DNA from: JBBSTY01 sp038235385
GTDB taxonomy: Bacteria; Actinomycetota; Acidimicrobiia; Acidimicrobiales; Acidimicrobilacustridaceae
Reading direction: 5' to 3'
Assembly: GCA_038235385.1 (NCBI GenBank)
Contig: JBBSTY010000001.1
Coordinates: 62,001-126,000 of the forward strand
DNA: 64,000 nucleotides
Part shown: in pieces, positions 16,189-24,304 of the stretch
Layout of the letters: every line of letters starts with the position of its first letter
Position numbering within the stretch: the first letter of the stretch is position 1
Position numbers and translations under genes: made by a program
The notes under the pieces: model-generated
Database searches by the model: none
Told to the model about the DNA's origin: nothing
Seen by the model: the letters and a program-made list of their open reading frames with translations, nothing else

Positions 16189-16920
16189 GCAGGTCGAGCG
16201 GAACACGATGATCATGCCGTCGGCGGCGTACCCGCGTCCCAGACGGGCGAGCAGCCGCTCGAGCCCGACCACGAACATGCCGGCGACGCCGAGCAGCCGT
16301 GCCGTGAGGCCGACCCCGGACAGGTCCTTGACCGAGGGCACGTAGACCCGGGTCTCCGACGGCTCCCACCCGTGACGCGACGCGAGGTTGGTGAGCGTGC
16401 GCCACGTGAACATCATCACGTGGTCGGGGTGGTTGATCTCGCGATGGGCCAGCGACGCGAACACGTTGAACAACCCGTAGGCGTTGGGTGTCGTGACCAC
16501 CAACTGGCCGCCCGGGGCCACCAGCGCCTGGAGGCCGGCGAGGAACGCGCCGGGGTCGTCGAGGTGCTCGATCACCTCACCCGCGATCACGAGCTGGGCC
16601 GGCGCCAGGCCGAGCCCCTCGAGCTCCTCGGGATCTCGGCAGTCGGCGGTGTACGCCTCGAAGCCGGCGGCGACCGCGTCGGCCACCCCCTCGGCGTTGA
16701 CGTCGATGCCCACGAGGCTGCTGGCGACGGTGTCGAGGTGGCCGTGCAGCCACGATCCGGCGTTCACCTGCATGGTCTGGCAGCCCGTGTCGACGAACCC
16801 GACATGGATCACCCGTCGGCCACGGGCCAGGTGGGTGAGGTACTCGATGCGTTCGACCAGGGGCGCCTTGGGCAGCGTGTGCACCATGGTGCCCTGGGTG
16901 AACTCCTTCGATGTGGTCAC
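16186..16920 (-). CDS. Class I SAM-dependent methyltransferase
   Basis: 244 residues from a GTG overlapping the deacetylase stop (GTGA). SAM-binding motifs: RRVIHVGFVDTG (motif I), VGIDVNAEGVADA, TADCRDPEEL, QLVIAGEVIEHLDDPGAFL and GGQLVVTTPNAYG, typical of UbiE/Methyltransf_11-23-type enzymes. The C-terminal 60 residues (LTARLLGVAGMFVVGLERLLARL) are hydrophobic and could touch the membrane. As the last gene of a five-gene coupled operon with glycosyltransferases and a deacetylase, it probably methylates a sugar or lipid intermediate of the surface glycan. Confidence 0.85.
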   Translation of the reverse strand: MTTSKEFTQGTMVHTLPKAPLVERIEYLTHLARGRRVIHVGFVDTGCQTMQVNAGSWLHGHLDTVASSLVGIDVNAEGVADAVAAGFEAYTADCRDPEELEGLGLAPAQLVIAGEVIEHLDDPGAFLAGLQALVAPGGQLVVTTPNAYGLFNVFASLAHREINHPDHVMMFTWRTLTNLASRHGWEPSETRVYVPSVKDLSGVGLTARLLGVAGMFVVGLERLLARLGRGYAADGMIIVFRSTC

Positions 16921-17780
16921 GGTTCCTCCTGGGGCGAGCGGGGCGACGGTACCGCGACCGGGTCGGGCTCGAACACTCCGCCCCGGCGGGCGATGTCGAG
17001 CCGGTCCCGAAGCGGTGGCCCGAACGCGCCGGCGCGTGCGCCGAGGCGATCGAGCTTGGCGAGGAGCCGCTTGCGACCGACCCAGAGCGCAGGGCTCATC
17101 CACCCGGCGTCGGGGACGCGCCAGTACGGCTCCTCGGTGTCGATGTCGTAGGGATGGATGTAGGTCCACGGCAGACCGCGAGCCCCGCGGCGGTGGATGC
17201 GTTCGATGAGTTGGAGCGGGAGCACGCGCAGGTAGGTGCCGCCGAGGTACGGCAGCTTGAGCGGACCGAACCCGGCGGTCGGCACCGGTAGCTCGGCCAG
17301 TCCGCACGGCCACAGGAACGGATCTCGTGGCGCTCCCGGGTAGCCGTAGAGCGGTGACGGCGCCGGCAGGACGCTCGACGAGTAGGTGAACCCGGCCTCG
17401 AGGATGACCTCGGCGGCCCACACCGACTCGGCGACCAACGAGAAGGTCGGCGCCCGGAACCCCACGACCTCCGTGCCCGAGACGTCCTCGAGGAACGCCT
17501 TGCCGCGCCGCAGGTCATCGGCCAGCTCGGTCGGGCCCATCTCGGTGAGCACGACGTGGCGCCACCCGTGGAGGGCGAGCTCGTGACCCCCCGCCGCGAT
17601 GTCCCGGACGAGGTCGGGATGGCTCTCGCCGACCTCGCCGACGATGAAGAACGTCCCGATGATCCCGCGCTCGGCGAGCTCGTCGAGGATCTGGCGGGTC
17701 ACGTCGGGATGGCGTGCGACCACCGACGGGTCGGGTCGGTGGTCTTCGAGATCGAGGGTGAAGGTGATCGCTGCAGCCAT
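16917..17780 (-). CDS. Polysaccharide deacetylase family protein (NodB-like)
   Basis: 287 residues, start ATG 17780. The NodB-homology core is visible: FTLDLEDHRPDP (first Asp and metal-site region), GTFFIVGEVGESHPDLV, GHELALHGWRH (HxxxH-type metal histidines), VVGFRAPTFSLV and the late TYIHPYDID. This matches the deacetylases with C-terminal DUF3473-like region found in exopolysaccharide loci. There is no signal peptide, so it may act on lipid-linked intermediates on the inner face. It de-N- or de-O-acetylates a sugar; the substrate is unknown. It is coupled to the methyltransferase and 17 bases from the GNAT-like gene. Confidence 0.9.
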   Translation of the reverse strand: MAAAITFTLDLEDHRPDPSVVARHPDVTRQILDELAERGIIGTFFIVGEVGESHPDLVRDIAAGGHELALHGWRHVVLTEMGPTELADDLRRGKAFLEDVSGTEVVGFRAPTFSLVAESVWAAEVILEAGFTYSSSVLPAPSPLYGYPGAPRDPFLWPCGLAELPVPTAGFGPLKLPYLGGTYLRVLPLQLIERIHRRGARGLPWTYIHPYDIDTEEPYWRVPDAGWMSPALWVGRKRLLAKLDRLGARAGAFGPPLRDRLDIARRGGVFEPDPVAVPSPRSPQEEP

Positions 17781-17797
17781 GGGGACAGGCGGCGCGA

Positions 17798-18754
17798 TCA
17801 GTACGCGTCCATGTCGAGGAACTCGTAGGTGTCGAGCGCGAACGTGACCTGCGAGACCGTGCGGCCGACACCGAGGACCACCAGGTTCAACGGCACGGGC
17901 TTGAGCCGCTCGGGGAGCCGGATGCCGCGGACGGGCACGTGCCGGTTGTGCCCGGCGTAGACGGCGCACGGGGCACGGTGGTGGCCGCAGATGGCGTTGA
18001 CGAGATCCTGGCTGGCGAGCGGCCCGAAGCGGCCGGCACGAGGCAGCAGCTTGAGGACGACGGCGACCGGGATCCCGAACATCTCCGTACGGGTGCTGAT
18101 GGCCACGATCTCCGGACCGACGTGGAGCACGTACTCGGCGGTCGGAGCGCCCAGCCTCCATGCCAGGTACTCGGCGCTCCAGCAGTTGGTCCAGTTCCAG
18201 GCCGGCGACTGGTCGAGGTCGGACGCGACGGCGGTGAACGCCGGTGATCCGAGGAAGGCCGGTGTCGCCCGGTGGTGCACCACCGGGGTGCGGGACCGGC
18301 CGGTCGGCACCAGCAGCTTCACCGGGATCGGTCCGACGACGCGCCACCCGTTCTTCTTGACCGCTCCCGTCGACTTGGCGTTGGTCACGCCGATCACCAT
18401 CTCGACGCCCTGATCTCCGGCTCGCCCCCAGATCTTTCCGCCGATCTCGCCGAAGAAGCCACGCCGCTGGCTCCCCGAGCGGGACACCGCGTTGAGCGAG
18501 AACACGAACGGCGCCGGGCCAGCGACGTTGCGGTAGGTCTGCGGGATCAGCGCGTAGTGCGCCAGGCGCGTCCCGTCGTCGGCATCGACGTCGCCCCAGA
18601 TGCCCTCGCCCAGCGGGTTCTCGTCGTAGAGCCAGGTGAGGTAGCGCTCGTCCACGAACCGCTTGTCGGGCAGCTCGGCGTTCAGCAGCTCGGTGTTCGC
18701 CCGGTGGTCGGCGGCCCGATCGGGCGTGGAGGTGGCACGGGGGTCGTCAGGCAT
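17798..18754 (-). CDS. GNAT-like N-acyltransferase fold protein
   Basis: 318 residues, soluble. The N-terminal part (PDKRFVDERYLTWLYDENPLGE) and GVEMVIGVTNAKSTGAVKKN resemble the GNAT proteins that occur in exopolysaccharide loci next to NodB-type deacetylases: the phrase KSTGAVKKNGWRVVG corresponds to the pantetheine-facing region. The C-terminal half (WSAEYLAWRLG) looks like a second, weaker GNAT lobe. Assignment is by resemblance only. In this operon it could acylate an amino sugar exposed by the deacetylase. No membrane segment is seen. Confidence 0.6.
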   Translation of the reverse strand: MPDDPRATSTPDRAADHRANTELLNAELPDKRFVDERYLTWLYDENPLGEGIWGDVDADDGTRLAHYALIPQTYRNVAGPAPFVFSLNAVSRSGSQRRGFFGEIGGKIWGRAGDQGVEMVIGVTNAKSTGAVKKNGWRVVGPIPVKLLVPTGRSRTPVVHHRATPAFLGSPAFTAVASDLDQSPAWNWTNCWSAEYLAWRLGAPTAEYVLHVGPEIVAISTRTEMFGIPVAVVLKLLPRAGRFGPLASQDLVNAICGHHRAPCAVYAGHNRHVPVRGIRLPERLKPVPLNLVVLGVGRTVSQVTFALDTYEFLDMDAY

Positions 18755-18765
18755 CGGTTGGGTCG

Positions 18766-20382
18766 TCAGGCATCGGTGAGCTCGGGAGGTTGGCGAACGC
18801 TCGGATCGCCGGGCTCGGAAGACGGTGCGTCTCCTTCGCCCGGGACACGTGCGCGTGCGTCATCCGCGCTGGTCGGCGCCGTTCGGCGGTCCGGCCGTGG
18901 CGAGATCGTACCGGCGTCGGTGGGTGGCCAGCGCCAGGCGAGCATCCGATCGATTCCGACCGCCGCCAGGATGGCGATCATCACGTCGGCGGGTACCCGG
19001 TAGCGGGTGACCCCGAAGGTGATGGCGGCGGTCACGGTGATGACCCCGGCCATCGCCAGCAGCGGGCTCACGGGGATCCGCCGACGGATGAGCACGACGA
19101 GCCCGACGACGGCGAGCGGCAGCTGGGCGTAGTACACCCACAGCCCGACGATCGAGGCCAGCTCGCCGCGACCCTCGACCTGCCAGTTGAGCTGGGTGTT
19201 CTGCCCCGGCGCGTAGAGGTCCCACATGCGCCCGACGCGCGCGGCCATGACCACCGGGAGCTGGCGCTTGTTGTCGGCGAGGTAGCGGGTGGCGAAGTCC
19301 CGGCTGATCTTGTCCCGTTCGGACTCGTCGAGGGTCAGCGGGTCGGGATAGCAGCGCGCCAGGAGCGCCGTCGCCTCGTCGGTGCGCGTGGTGGGATCGG
19401 CGAACGCCACCGCCACCGAGTCGTCGTTGCAGTCGGGGAACCGGGGATCCCCCGAGACGAACCCGTAACGGATGTACTCGTCATAGCAGTTGGCCCCGTA
19501 GTAGCCGATGAACTCGCCTCGGAACGCCGTCTCGCAGCTGCCGGCCAGGAGAACGGCTCCGGTACCCGAGGTCATGAACACCGGCTGCTCGAAGCGCGAC
19601 GCGTTGAACAGGAACCACGGCGCCAGCACCAGCAGGCCGACGACCCCGCTGACGATCGCGAGCGCGGCGCGGCGCCCGAGGGACAGCCGCTTCAGTCCCC
19701 ACGCGAGCGGGATGACCATGAACCCGAAGAGCAGGAGCGACTCGGCCCGGGTGAGGGCAGCGAGCGAGATCACCACCCCCATAAGCACCGATGAACCGAA
19801 GGTCGGCTTCTGCCAGAAGTGGTACCCGGCGAGCATGGCCAGGGCCACCATCGGCACGTAGAGCGCCTCGGACAGCAGCATCCCGTCGTTGATCCACAGC
19901 ATCGGGGTGACGGCGGCGAGCACGGCGGCGATCACCCCTGCCCTCGGGCCGGCGATGCGGCGGGCCACGATGCCGATGAGCACGACGCCGATGACGCCGG
20001 CGGCGGCCGACACGAGGCGCGCCGAGGTGATGCTGCTCAGCCCGAGCTTCGACGCCAGGCCGAGGTAGAGCGCGTACAGCGGTGGATCGCCGGCGCTCGG
20101 CACGAACCGCTGGCCGCCGCTCGTGACCCAGTCGGCGCTGCCGATGAACCAGTGACCGTCCGCGATCATGCGCCCCTGGATGTACCCGTAGGCCGAATCG
20201 CCGGCGATGGCCCAGCAGTTCTGGCCCCCCACGTCGACGGGCTGGCCTGCCGAGACCTGGGCGATGATGTCGCCCGGACACGTGGGGCGCCAGATCAAGA
20301 TGTTCACCATCCGGACCGCCGCGGCGAGGACACCGGCGACGGTGAGACCGATGGCGAAGGCGTGCCGGCGAACGGTGTCCAT
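18766..20382 (-). CDS. GT39-type membrane glycosyltransferase, paralogue B
   Basis: 538 residues. A first helix leads to an extracytoplasmic loop with CPGDIIAQV, VGGQNC and an acidic site, then GDPPLYALYLGL, multiple helices, a cysteine-bearing loop (LAGSCETAF...GYYGANC), ARVGRMWDLYAPGQNTQLN and GVTRYRVPADVMIAIL. The shared blocks make it a paralogue of the gene at 20382-21740 and of the one at 12143. Start ATG overlaps the upstream stop by one base (TGATG). A hydrophilic C-terminal tail of about 45 residues rich in Pro, Asp and Arg is probably cytoplasmic. Presumed outer-face sugar transfer. Confidence 0.82.
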   Translation of the reverse strand: MDTVRRHAFAIGLTVAGVLAAAVRMVNILIWRPTCPGDIIAQVSAGQPVDVGGQNCWAIAGDSAYGYIQGRMIADGHWFIGSADWVTSGGQRFVPSAGDPPLYALYLGLASKLGLSSITSARLVSAAAGVIGVVLIGIVARRIAGPRAGVIAAVLAAVTPMLWINDGMLLSEALYVPMVALAMLAGYHFWQKPTFGSSVLMGVVISLAALTRAESLLLFGFMVIPLAWGLKRLSLGRRAALAIVSGVVGLLVLAPWFLFNASRFEQPVFMTSGTGAVLLAGSCETAFRGEFIGYYGANCYDEYIRYGFVSGDPRFPDCNDDSVAVAFADPTTRTDEATALLARCYPDPLTLDESERDKISRDFATRYLADNKRQLPVVMAARVGRMWDLYAPGQNTQLNWQVEGRGELASIVGLWVYYAQLPLAVVGLVVLIRRRIPVSPLLAMAGVITVTAAITFGVTRYRVPADVMIAILAAVGIDRMLAWRWPPTDAGTISPRPDRRTAPTSADDARARVPGEGDAPSSEPGDPSVRQPPELTDA

Positions 20383-21740
20383 CACGTGAGCACCATCGTG
20401 TCGTCGACCTCCGGTTCGGTGGTGGCATCGGGAGCGGGAACCGCGGGCGACCATCGCCGCCACAGCGCGTCGATCGCCACCCCGGCGAGGACGGTGAGGG
20501 CGACGTCGGCGCCCACGCGGTAGCGGGTGATCCCGAAGCTGATGGCCGCCGCGAACGTCGTGGTGGCGGCGATGGCGACGAACGGGATGATCGTGATCCG
20601 ACGACGCCACAGCACCGCGGCGCCGGCGATCGCCGCGATCAGGAGGGGGTAGTACATGATCATCCCGGCGAGGGTCGGGTACCCGCCCCGGCGTTCGAAG
20701 AACACGTTGAAGTCGTAGCTCTGGCCCGGTCGCCACACGTCCCACATGCGTCCCACCCGGGCGGCGACCACCTTGGGCAGCTCGGCGGTGTGGTCCCCGA
20801 TGTAATCCGTCGCCGTCTGGCGCTTGGCCGCCTCGACCACCGTCTCGTCGCCGGCCGGCCACGGCGTGCGATCGCACCCCTGCCACCAGTACCCCAGGAA
20901 CTCGTCGGCCGAGCTGCCGGCGACGGGCTCGCCCTGTGCGTCGAGCGGTGGCGCGAGGCCGTAGGTCTGGTCGCAGTTGGCGATCTCGAGCACGAACCCG
21001 CTGCCGTTGGACACCGTGATCGGATGGCTCTCGAAGGTCGCGTAGTTGCGGATGACCCAGGGTGCGAGGAGCAGCCCGCCGGTCGCGGCGGCGACCACGG
21101 TGAGGGTCAGGCGCCGGCGGAGGTCGATCGAGCGGGTGAGCAGCACGACCGGGACGACCAGGAGCACGAACAGCAGCACCGCCTCGGCGCGGGTGAGCGC
21201 GGCGAGCGCCACGCTGCCGCTGAGCAGGACGACGTTCAGCGCGCTCGGCGCATCACGGAACCGGAACGTGGTGACCAGGACCAGGGCGATGGTGAGCGCG
21301 TACATCGACTCGCTCAGCATCATGGCGTCGTTGACCCACAGGATCGGGTACACCGCCGCGAGCGACGCGGCGACGATCCCCGCCCGGTTGCCGGCGATGC
21401 GGCGGGCGGCGAAGCCGATCGCCACGACGGCGGCGGCCCCGAGGAGCGTCGACGCCAGCCGGTGCCAGGCGTGGCTGGTGCCGCCCAGGAACGACACGGC
21501 CCCGAGGTACGCCGAGTACAGCGGCGGGTGCACCGCGGTGGCGACCCGCTCGCCGAAGCTGTTGCGGTACACGAACCCGAACCCGTCGGCCAGGTCCTGG
21601 CCCTGGCGCCAGTAGAAGTTCTGGTCGCCCTCGGGATCGAGGAAGCGGGTCCACCGCAGGACCGCCAGCACCCGGATGGCCAGGGCCGCCCCGGCGACCA
21701 ACGCGAGCTGAACGCGGAAGTCTCGGAGTCGTGCAGGCAC
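20382..21740 (-). CDS. GT39-type membrane glycosyltransferase, paralogue C
   Basis: 452 residues beginning at GTG 21740. Family landmarks: LDPEGDQNFYWRQGQ (acidic first loop), AVHPPLYSAYLG, about ten helices, the paired-cysteine loop (LEIANCDQTYG...GYWWQGC), ARVGRMWDVWRPGQSYDFN and GITRYRVGADVALTVL. It heads the minus-strand operon whose later members are paralogue B, the GNAT-like protein, the deacetylase and the methyltransferase, all separated by 17 bases or fewer. It diverges from the SGNH gene at 21876 across 135 bases. Confidence 0.82.
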   Translation of the reverse strand: MPARLRDFRVQLALVAGAALAIRVLAVLRWTRFLDPEGDQNFYWRQGQDLADGFGFVYRNSFGERVATAVHPPLYSAYLGAVSFLGGTSHAWHRLASTLLGAAAVVAIGFAARRIAGNRAGIVAASLAAVYPILWVNDAMMLSESMYALTIALVLVTTFRFRDAPSALNVVLLSGSVALAALTRAEAVLLFVLLVVPVVLLTRSIDLRRRLTLTVVAAATGGLLLAPWVIRNYATFESHPITVSNGSGFVLEIANCDQTYGLAPPLDAQGEPVAGSSADEFLGYWWQGCDRTPWPAGDETVVEAAKRQTATDYIGDHTAELPKVVAARVGRMWDVWRPGQSYDFNVFFERRGGYPTLAGMIMYYPLLIAAIAGAAVLWRRRITIIPFVAIAATTTFAAAISFGITRYRVGADVALTVLAGVAIDALWRRWSPAVPAPDATTEPEVDDTMVLT

Positions 21741-21860
21741 CCCGCGACACTAGTGCCGTCCCGAGACCGTCCCTGGCACCTGTTCGGGCCGTCGGTGGCC
21801 TGGATCGGTGCGATCGGCACGAGGTGGGCGGGGTGCGACTGCCGGTCGCGACCCTGCTCG

Positions 21861-21866
21861 TACACT
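21861..21866 (+). promoter_or_regulatory. Candidate -10 element TACACT for the SGNH gene
   Basis: TACACT ends nine bases before ATG 21876, which would make the transcript leaderless or nearly so. It lies in the divergent region shared with the glycan operon. The -35 position has no good match. Confidence 0.35.
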
Positions 21867-21875
21867 TCCGGCTCT

Positions 21876-22913
21876 ATGCCCGTCCGCCGCCGCTTCGTCC
21901 TCGTCGCGGCGGCCGCCCTCGCCGTGATCCTGGCGGCCGAAGGTGGCGCCCGCGTGCTCGCGCCGTACCTGAGCGAGCCGGCGCGCTACGGCGACGACGC
22001 GACCGCGGTCAAGGTGGCGCAGATGGACGCTCGCGGCGCGGCGTGCACGGACCTGGTGCTCGCCGGCAACTCGATGGGCCGCGACGCCTTCGCCCCGCAG
22101 GCGTTCCAGGAGGCCGACGACCAGCACCGCCTCGCCTACAACGCCTCGCTCGATGCAGCGTCGCCCGAGGTCCTCGAGCCGTGGGTCACCCGCGAGGTGA
22201 TCACCCGCCTCCATCCGGACACGGTGGTGATCACGCTCGCCAGCCTCGACCTGAACGCGTCCGGGCCGGCAACCCGCGCCGCGGTCGAGGCCTACGACGG
22301 CGCCGAGCGGACGCGCGCCGATCTGATCGGACGGCTGGGCGCGGCAGCGGGATCGGTGTCCGATCTGGTCGCCTACCGCACCGAGCTCCGCGATCCCGCC
22401 GAGCTGGGCGCCGCCCTCGAGCGACGCGCCGCCGGTACGCCCGCACCTCGACCATCGGTCACGGGCATCCCGTCGGTGCTGGGTGCCGACGGCGAGGGGC
22501 TGTCGCGTCGGTCGCTGCACTACGCGGGCGAGGCCGGCGCCCGACTCTTCACCCGCGAGCAGCTCCTCAAGGGATGGAGCCTCGATGCCGGGCAGGTCGA
22601 TGCCGCCCGCTCACTGATCGACGAGGTGCAGGATGCGGGGACCGACGTGGTGCTCGTGATCCTCCCGGTCACCGACGACTACATCGCCCAGCACCCCAAC
22701 GGCGACGCCGACTTCGCTCAGTTCCTCCGCGTGGCGGGGTCCATCGCCAGCGACACCGGTGCCGACCTGATCGACCTGCACGATGCGGCACCGCCCGCGC
22801 TCTTCGCCGACACCCACCACCTCAACGGTGACGGAACGGCGTGGTTCAGTGCCGTGCTCGCCGAGCGGCTGGACGAGATCGGCGTGGACCGGCCCGCCCG
22901 CTGCTCGGACTGA
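21876..22913 (+). CDS. Membrane-anchored SGNH-hydrolase-like protein
   Basis: 345 residues. A single N-terminal helix (FVLVAAAALAVILAAEGGARV) anchors or exports it. Block I appears as DLVLAGNSMGRDAF with a serine in the GNS position, and block V as FADTHHLNGDGTAWF with the Asp-x-x-His pair, as in SGNH/AlgX-type O-acetyl transferases or esterases. The Gly and Asn of blocks II and III are not clearly identified. Being divergent from the glycan operon and near an acyltransferase 3 gene, it may complete O-acylation of a surface polysaccharide or remove acyl groups outside the cell. Confidence 0.7.
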   Translation: MPVRRRFVLVAAAALAVILAAEGGARVLAPYLSEPARYGDDATAVKVAQMDARGAACTDLVLAGNSMGRDAFAPQAFQEADDQHRLAYNASLDAASPEVLEPWVTREVITRLHPDTVVITLASLDLNASGPATRAAVEAYDGAERTRADLIGRLGAAAGSVSDLVAYRTELRDPAELGAALERRAAGTPAPRPSVTGIPSVLGADGEGLSRRSLHYAGEAGARLFTREQLLKGWSLDAGQVDAARSLIDEVQDAGTDVVLVILPVTDDYIAQHPNGDADFAQFLRVAGSIASDTGADLIDLHDAAPPALFADTHHLNGDGTAWFSAVLAERLDEIGVDRPARCSD

Positions 22914-22991
22914 CGCCGGCGAGATCCTCCGGCGGCGCGGGTGGTCGCCAGGTCCGCGCACCACGGTGAGACAAGGGTCACCCACTCCCGG

Positions 22992-23005
22992 TGCTCCAGG
23001 GAGCA
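22992..23005. promoter_or_regulatory. Inverted repeat covering the ribosome-binding region
   Basis: TGCTCC, AG, GGAGCA: a six-base perfect inverted repeat ending 10 bases before ATG 23016. The GGAG of the right arm is the only plausible Shine-Dalgarno, so pairing would hide it. Could instead be an operator for a dimeric regulator. Confidence 0.35.
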
Positions 23006-23015
23006 AGCTGGGGTG

Positions 23016-23702
23016 ATGGAAACGGTGATCGTACGTCCGGCGCAGGCCCGTACCTCACCCGGTTCGGTGATCGATCTGGAGAGGGGCCGGCCGATGCGCG
23101 ATCCCGTCACGGCGTGGCTCCTCGATCCGATCGGTCTCCACCGGGAGTTCAACGATCTCTTCGCCGGGCTCGCTGAGCCCGACGGCCTGGTCCGCTTCCG
23201 AGAACGGGCCACCGTCATCTGGCGGACCAAGGACCCGCTGGTCCACGAGTATGTGTCCTCGCTCCCCACCCAGACCCCTGACGAGTGGGAGTCCGGGTTC
23301 GAGGAGAGCCACGTCGCCGAGTGGTATCGGGTCCTCATGGCTGCCCACATCCGTCCGGCGCGCGGGATCCGCTCCCCTGCCGCCGTGAAGGACCGGCTCC
23401 CCGACCTCGGTTGGCTGCCTGCCGAGGCCCGACGTCTGGCGCGAGGACGCGAGCTCGCCACCCTCGCCGAGTCCTACGCCGACCCCGGGGCCGCGGCGGC
23501 GCTGGCCATGGTGCTGCCGTTGGGCAACAAGGGATGGCTGAGCCAGGACGACATCGTCGACTTCCTCCACCGGCTCACCCACATGGATCGCCGCCGCTTC
23601 CGCGGCCACAAGAACCTGATCCCGCTGACCGAGGAGATCTACGGCGCGCTGAGCGCCAGCGCATCGGTACCCGATCGGGTCCTCCTGCTCTCCCCCGCCT
23701 GA
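23016..23702 (+). CDS. Hypothetical 228-residue protein
   Basis: Soluble, no signal peptide. Sequence features include RPMRDPVTAWLLDPIGLHRE, an acidic WESGFEESHVAEWYRV and LTHMDRRRFRGHKNLIPLTE near the end. Mostly helical by composition. I do not recognise a family. ATG 23016 is chosen because GGAG lies at a suitable distance; methionines further in (MRDPVTAW) are possible. It ends eight bases from the convergent TetR gene. Standard actinobacterial codon use supports it as real. Confidence 0.65.
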   Translation: METVIVRPAQARTSPGSVIDLERGRPMRDPVTAWLLDPIGLHREFNDLFAGLAEPDGLVRFRERATVIWRTKDPLVHEYVSSLPTQTPDEWESGFEESHVAEWYRVLMAAHIRPARGIRSPAAVKDRLPDLGWLPAEARRLARGRELATLAESYADPGAAAALAMVLPLGNKGWLSQDDIVDFLHRLTHMDRRRFRGHKNLIPLTEEIYGALSASASVPDRVLLLSPA

Positions 23703-23712
23703 GCCGCGCTCA
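23700..23712. terminator. Short hairpin formed by the two convergent stop codons
   Basis: TGAGC, CGC, GCTCA: same 13-base layout as at 16176-16188, again with the TGA of the plus-strand gene as left arm and the complement of the minus-strand stop as right arm. Stem of five, loop of three. Confidence 0.35.
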
Positions 23713-24291
23713 CCGCGACGAGATCGACGGCACGAAGAACCGGTGCAGCTCGGCGCGCAGCCCGGCCTCGGTCGCCGTCGTCTCACCTTCGATCACGAGC
23801 TGCAGCAGGATCTGGCGCAGCGTCCAGTCGACGGTCGACCGGGCATCCCAGCGCAGGACGTCGGACTCCGCAGCCGCCTCGAAGTACGGCAGGAGCAGAT
23901 CCCAGACGCCCCCCAGGAAGAGCCCGTCGCGATCGAGTGAGCCGACCTGCGACGGGGCCACCTTGCGTGCGAAGAACGACAGGACCGGCGCATCACGCAC
24001 TTCGGTCACGACGTGGACGATCGCATCCACGATGCGGTCGGCGAAGGGGCGGTTGACCTCGTCGAGGATCACCCGGAGCGCCTCGACGACCTGCGCCCCC
24101 TGATCGACGAGCACGGCCACGAGGACCTGATCCCGAGAACCCAGCTGGCGATACACCGTCATCCGCGTGACGCCGGCGCGCTGCGCGATGGCCTCCATCG
24201 ACACCTCGAGCCCGTCGACCGTGAGCGCCTCGGCGGCGGCATCGAGCCCCCGGCGCCGGGTGCTCGACTCGACCGTCACCTGCGTCGTCAC
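23710..24291 (-). CDS. TetR/AcrR family transcriptional regulator
   Basis: 193 residues from GTG 24291. The N-terminal DNA-binding domain has the TetR helix-turn-helix: VSMEAIAQRAGVTRMTVYRQ (about 30-49) preceded by a helix with AAAEALTVDGL. The C-terminal ligand domain contains LDEVNRPFADRIVDAIVHVV and a tail with LHRFFVPSISSR. TetR proteins repress by binding palindromes as dimers and are released by a small ligand. It is just downstream of the CocE-type hydrolase gene on the same strand and near an MMPL transporter, both possible targets; a palindrome lies at 26703-26718. Confidence 0.92.
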   Translation of the reverse strand: MTTQVTVESSTRRRGLDAAAEALTVDGLEVSMEAIAQRAGVTRMTVYRQLGSRDQVLVAVLVDQGAQVVEALRVILDEVNRPFADRIVDAIVHVVTEVRDAPVLSFFARKVAPSQVGSLDRDGLFLGGVWDLLLPYFEAAAESDVLRWDARSTVDWTLRQILLQLVIEGETTATEAGLRAELHRFFVPSISSR

Positions 24292-24304
24292 ACCGGTGCC
24301 AGCG

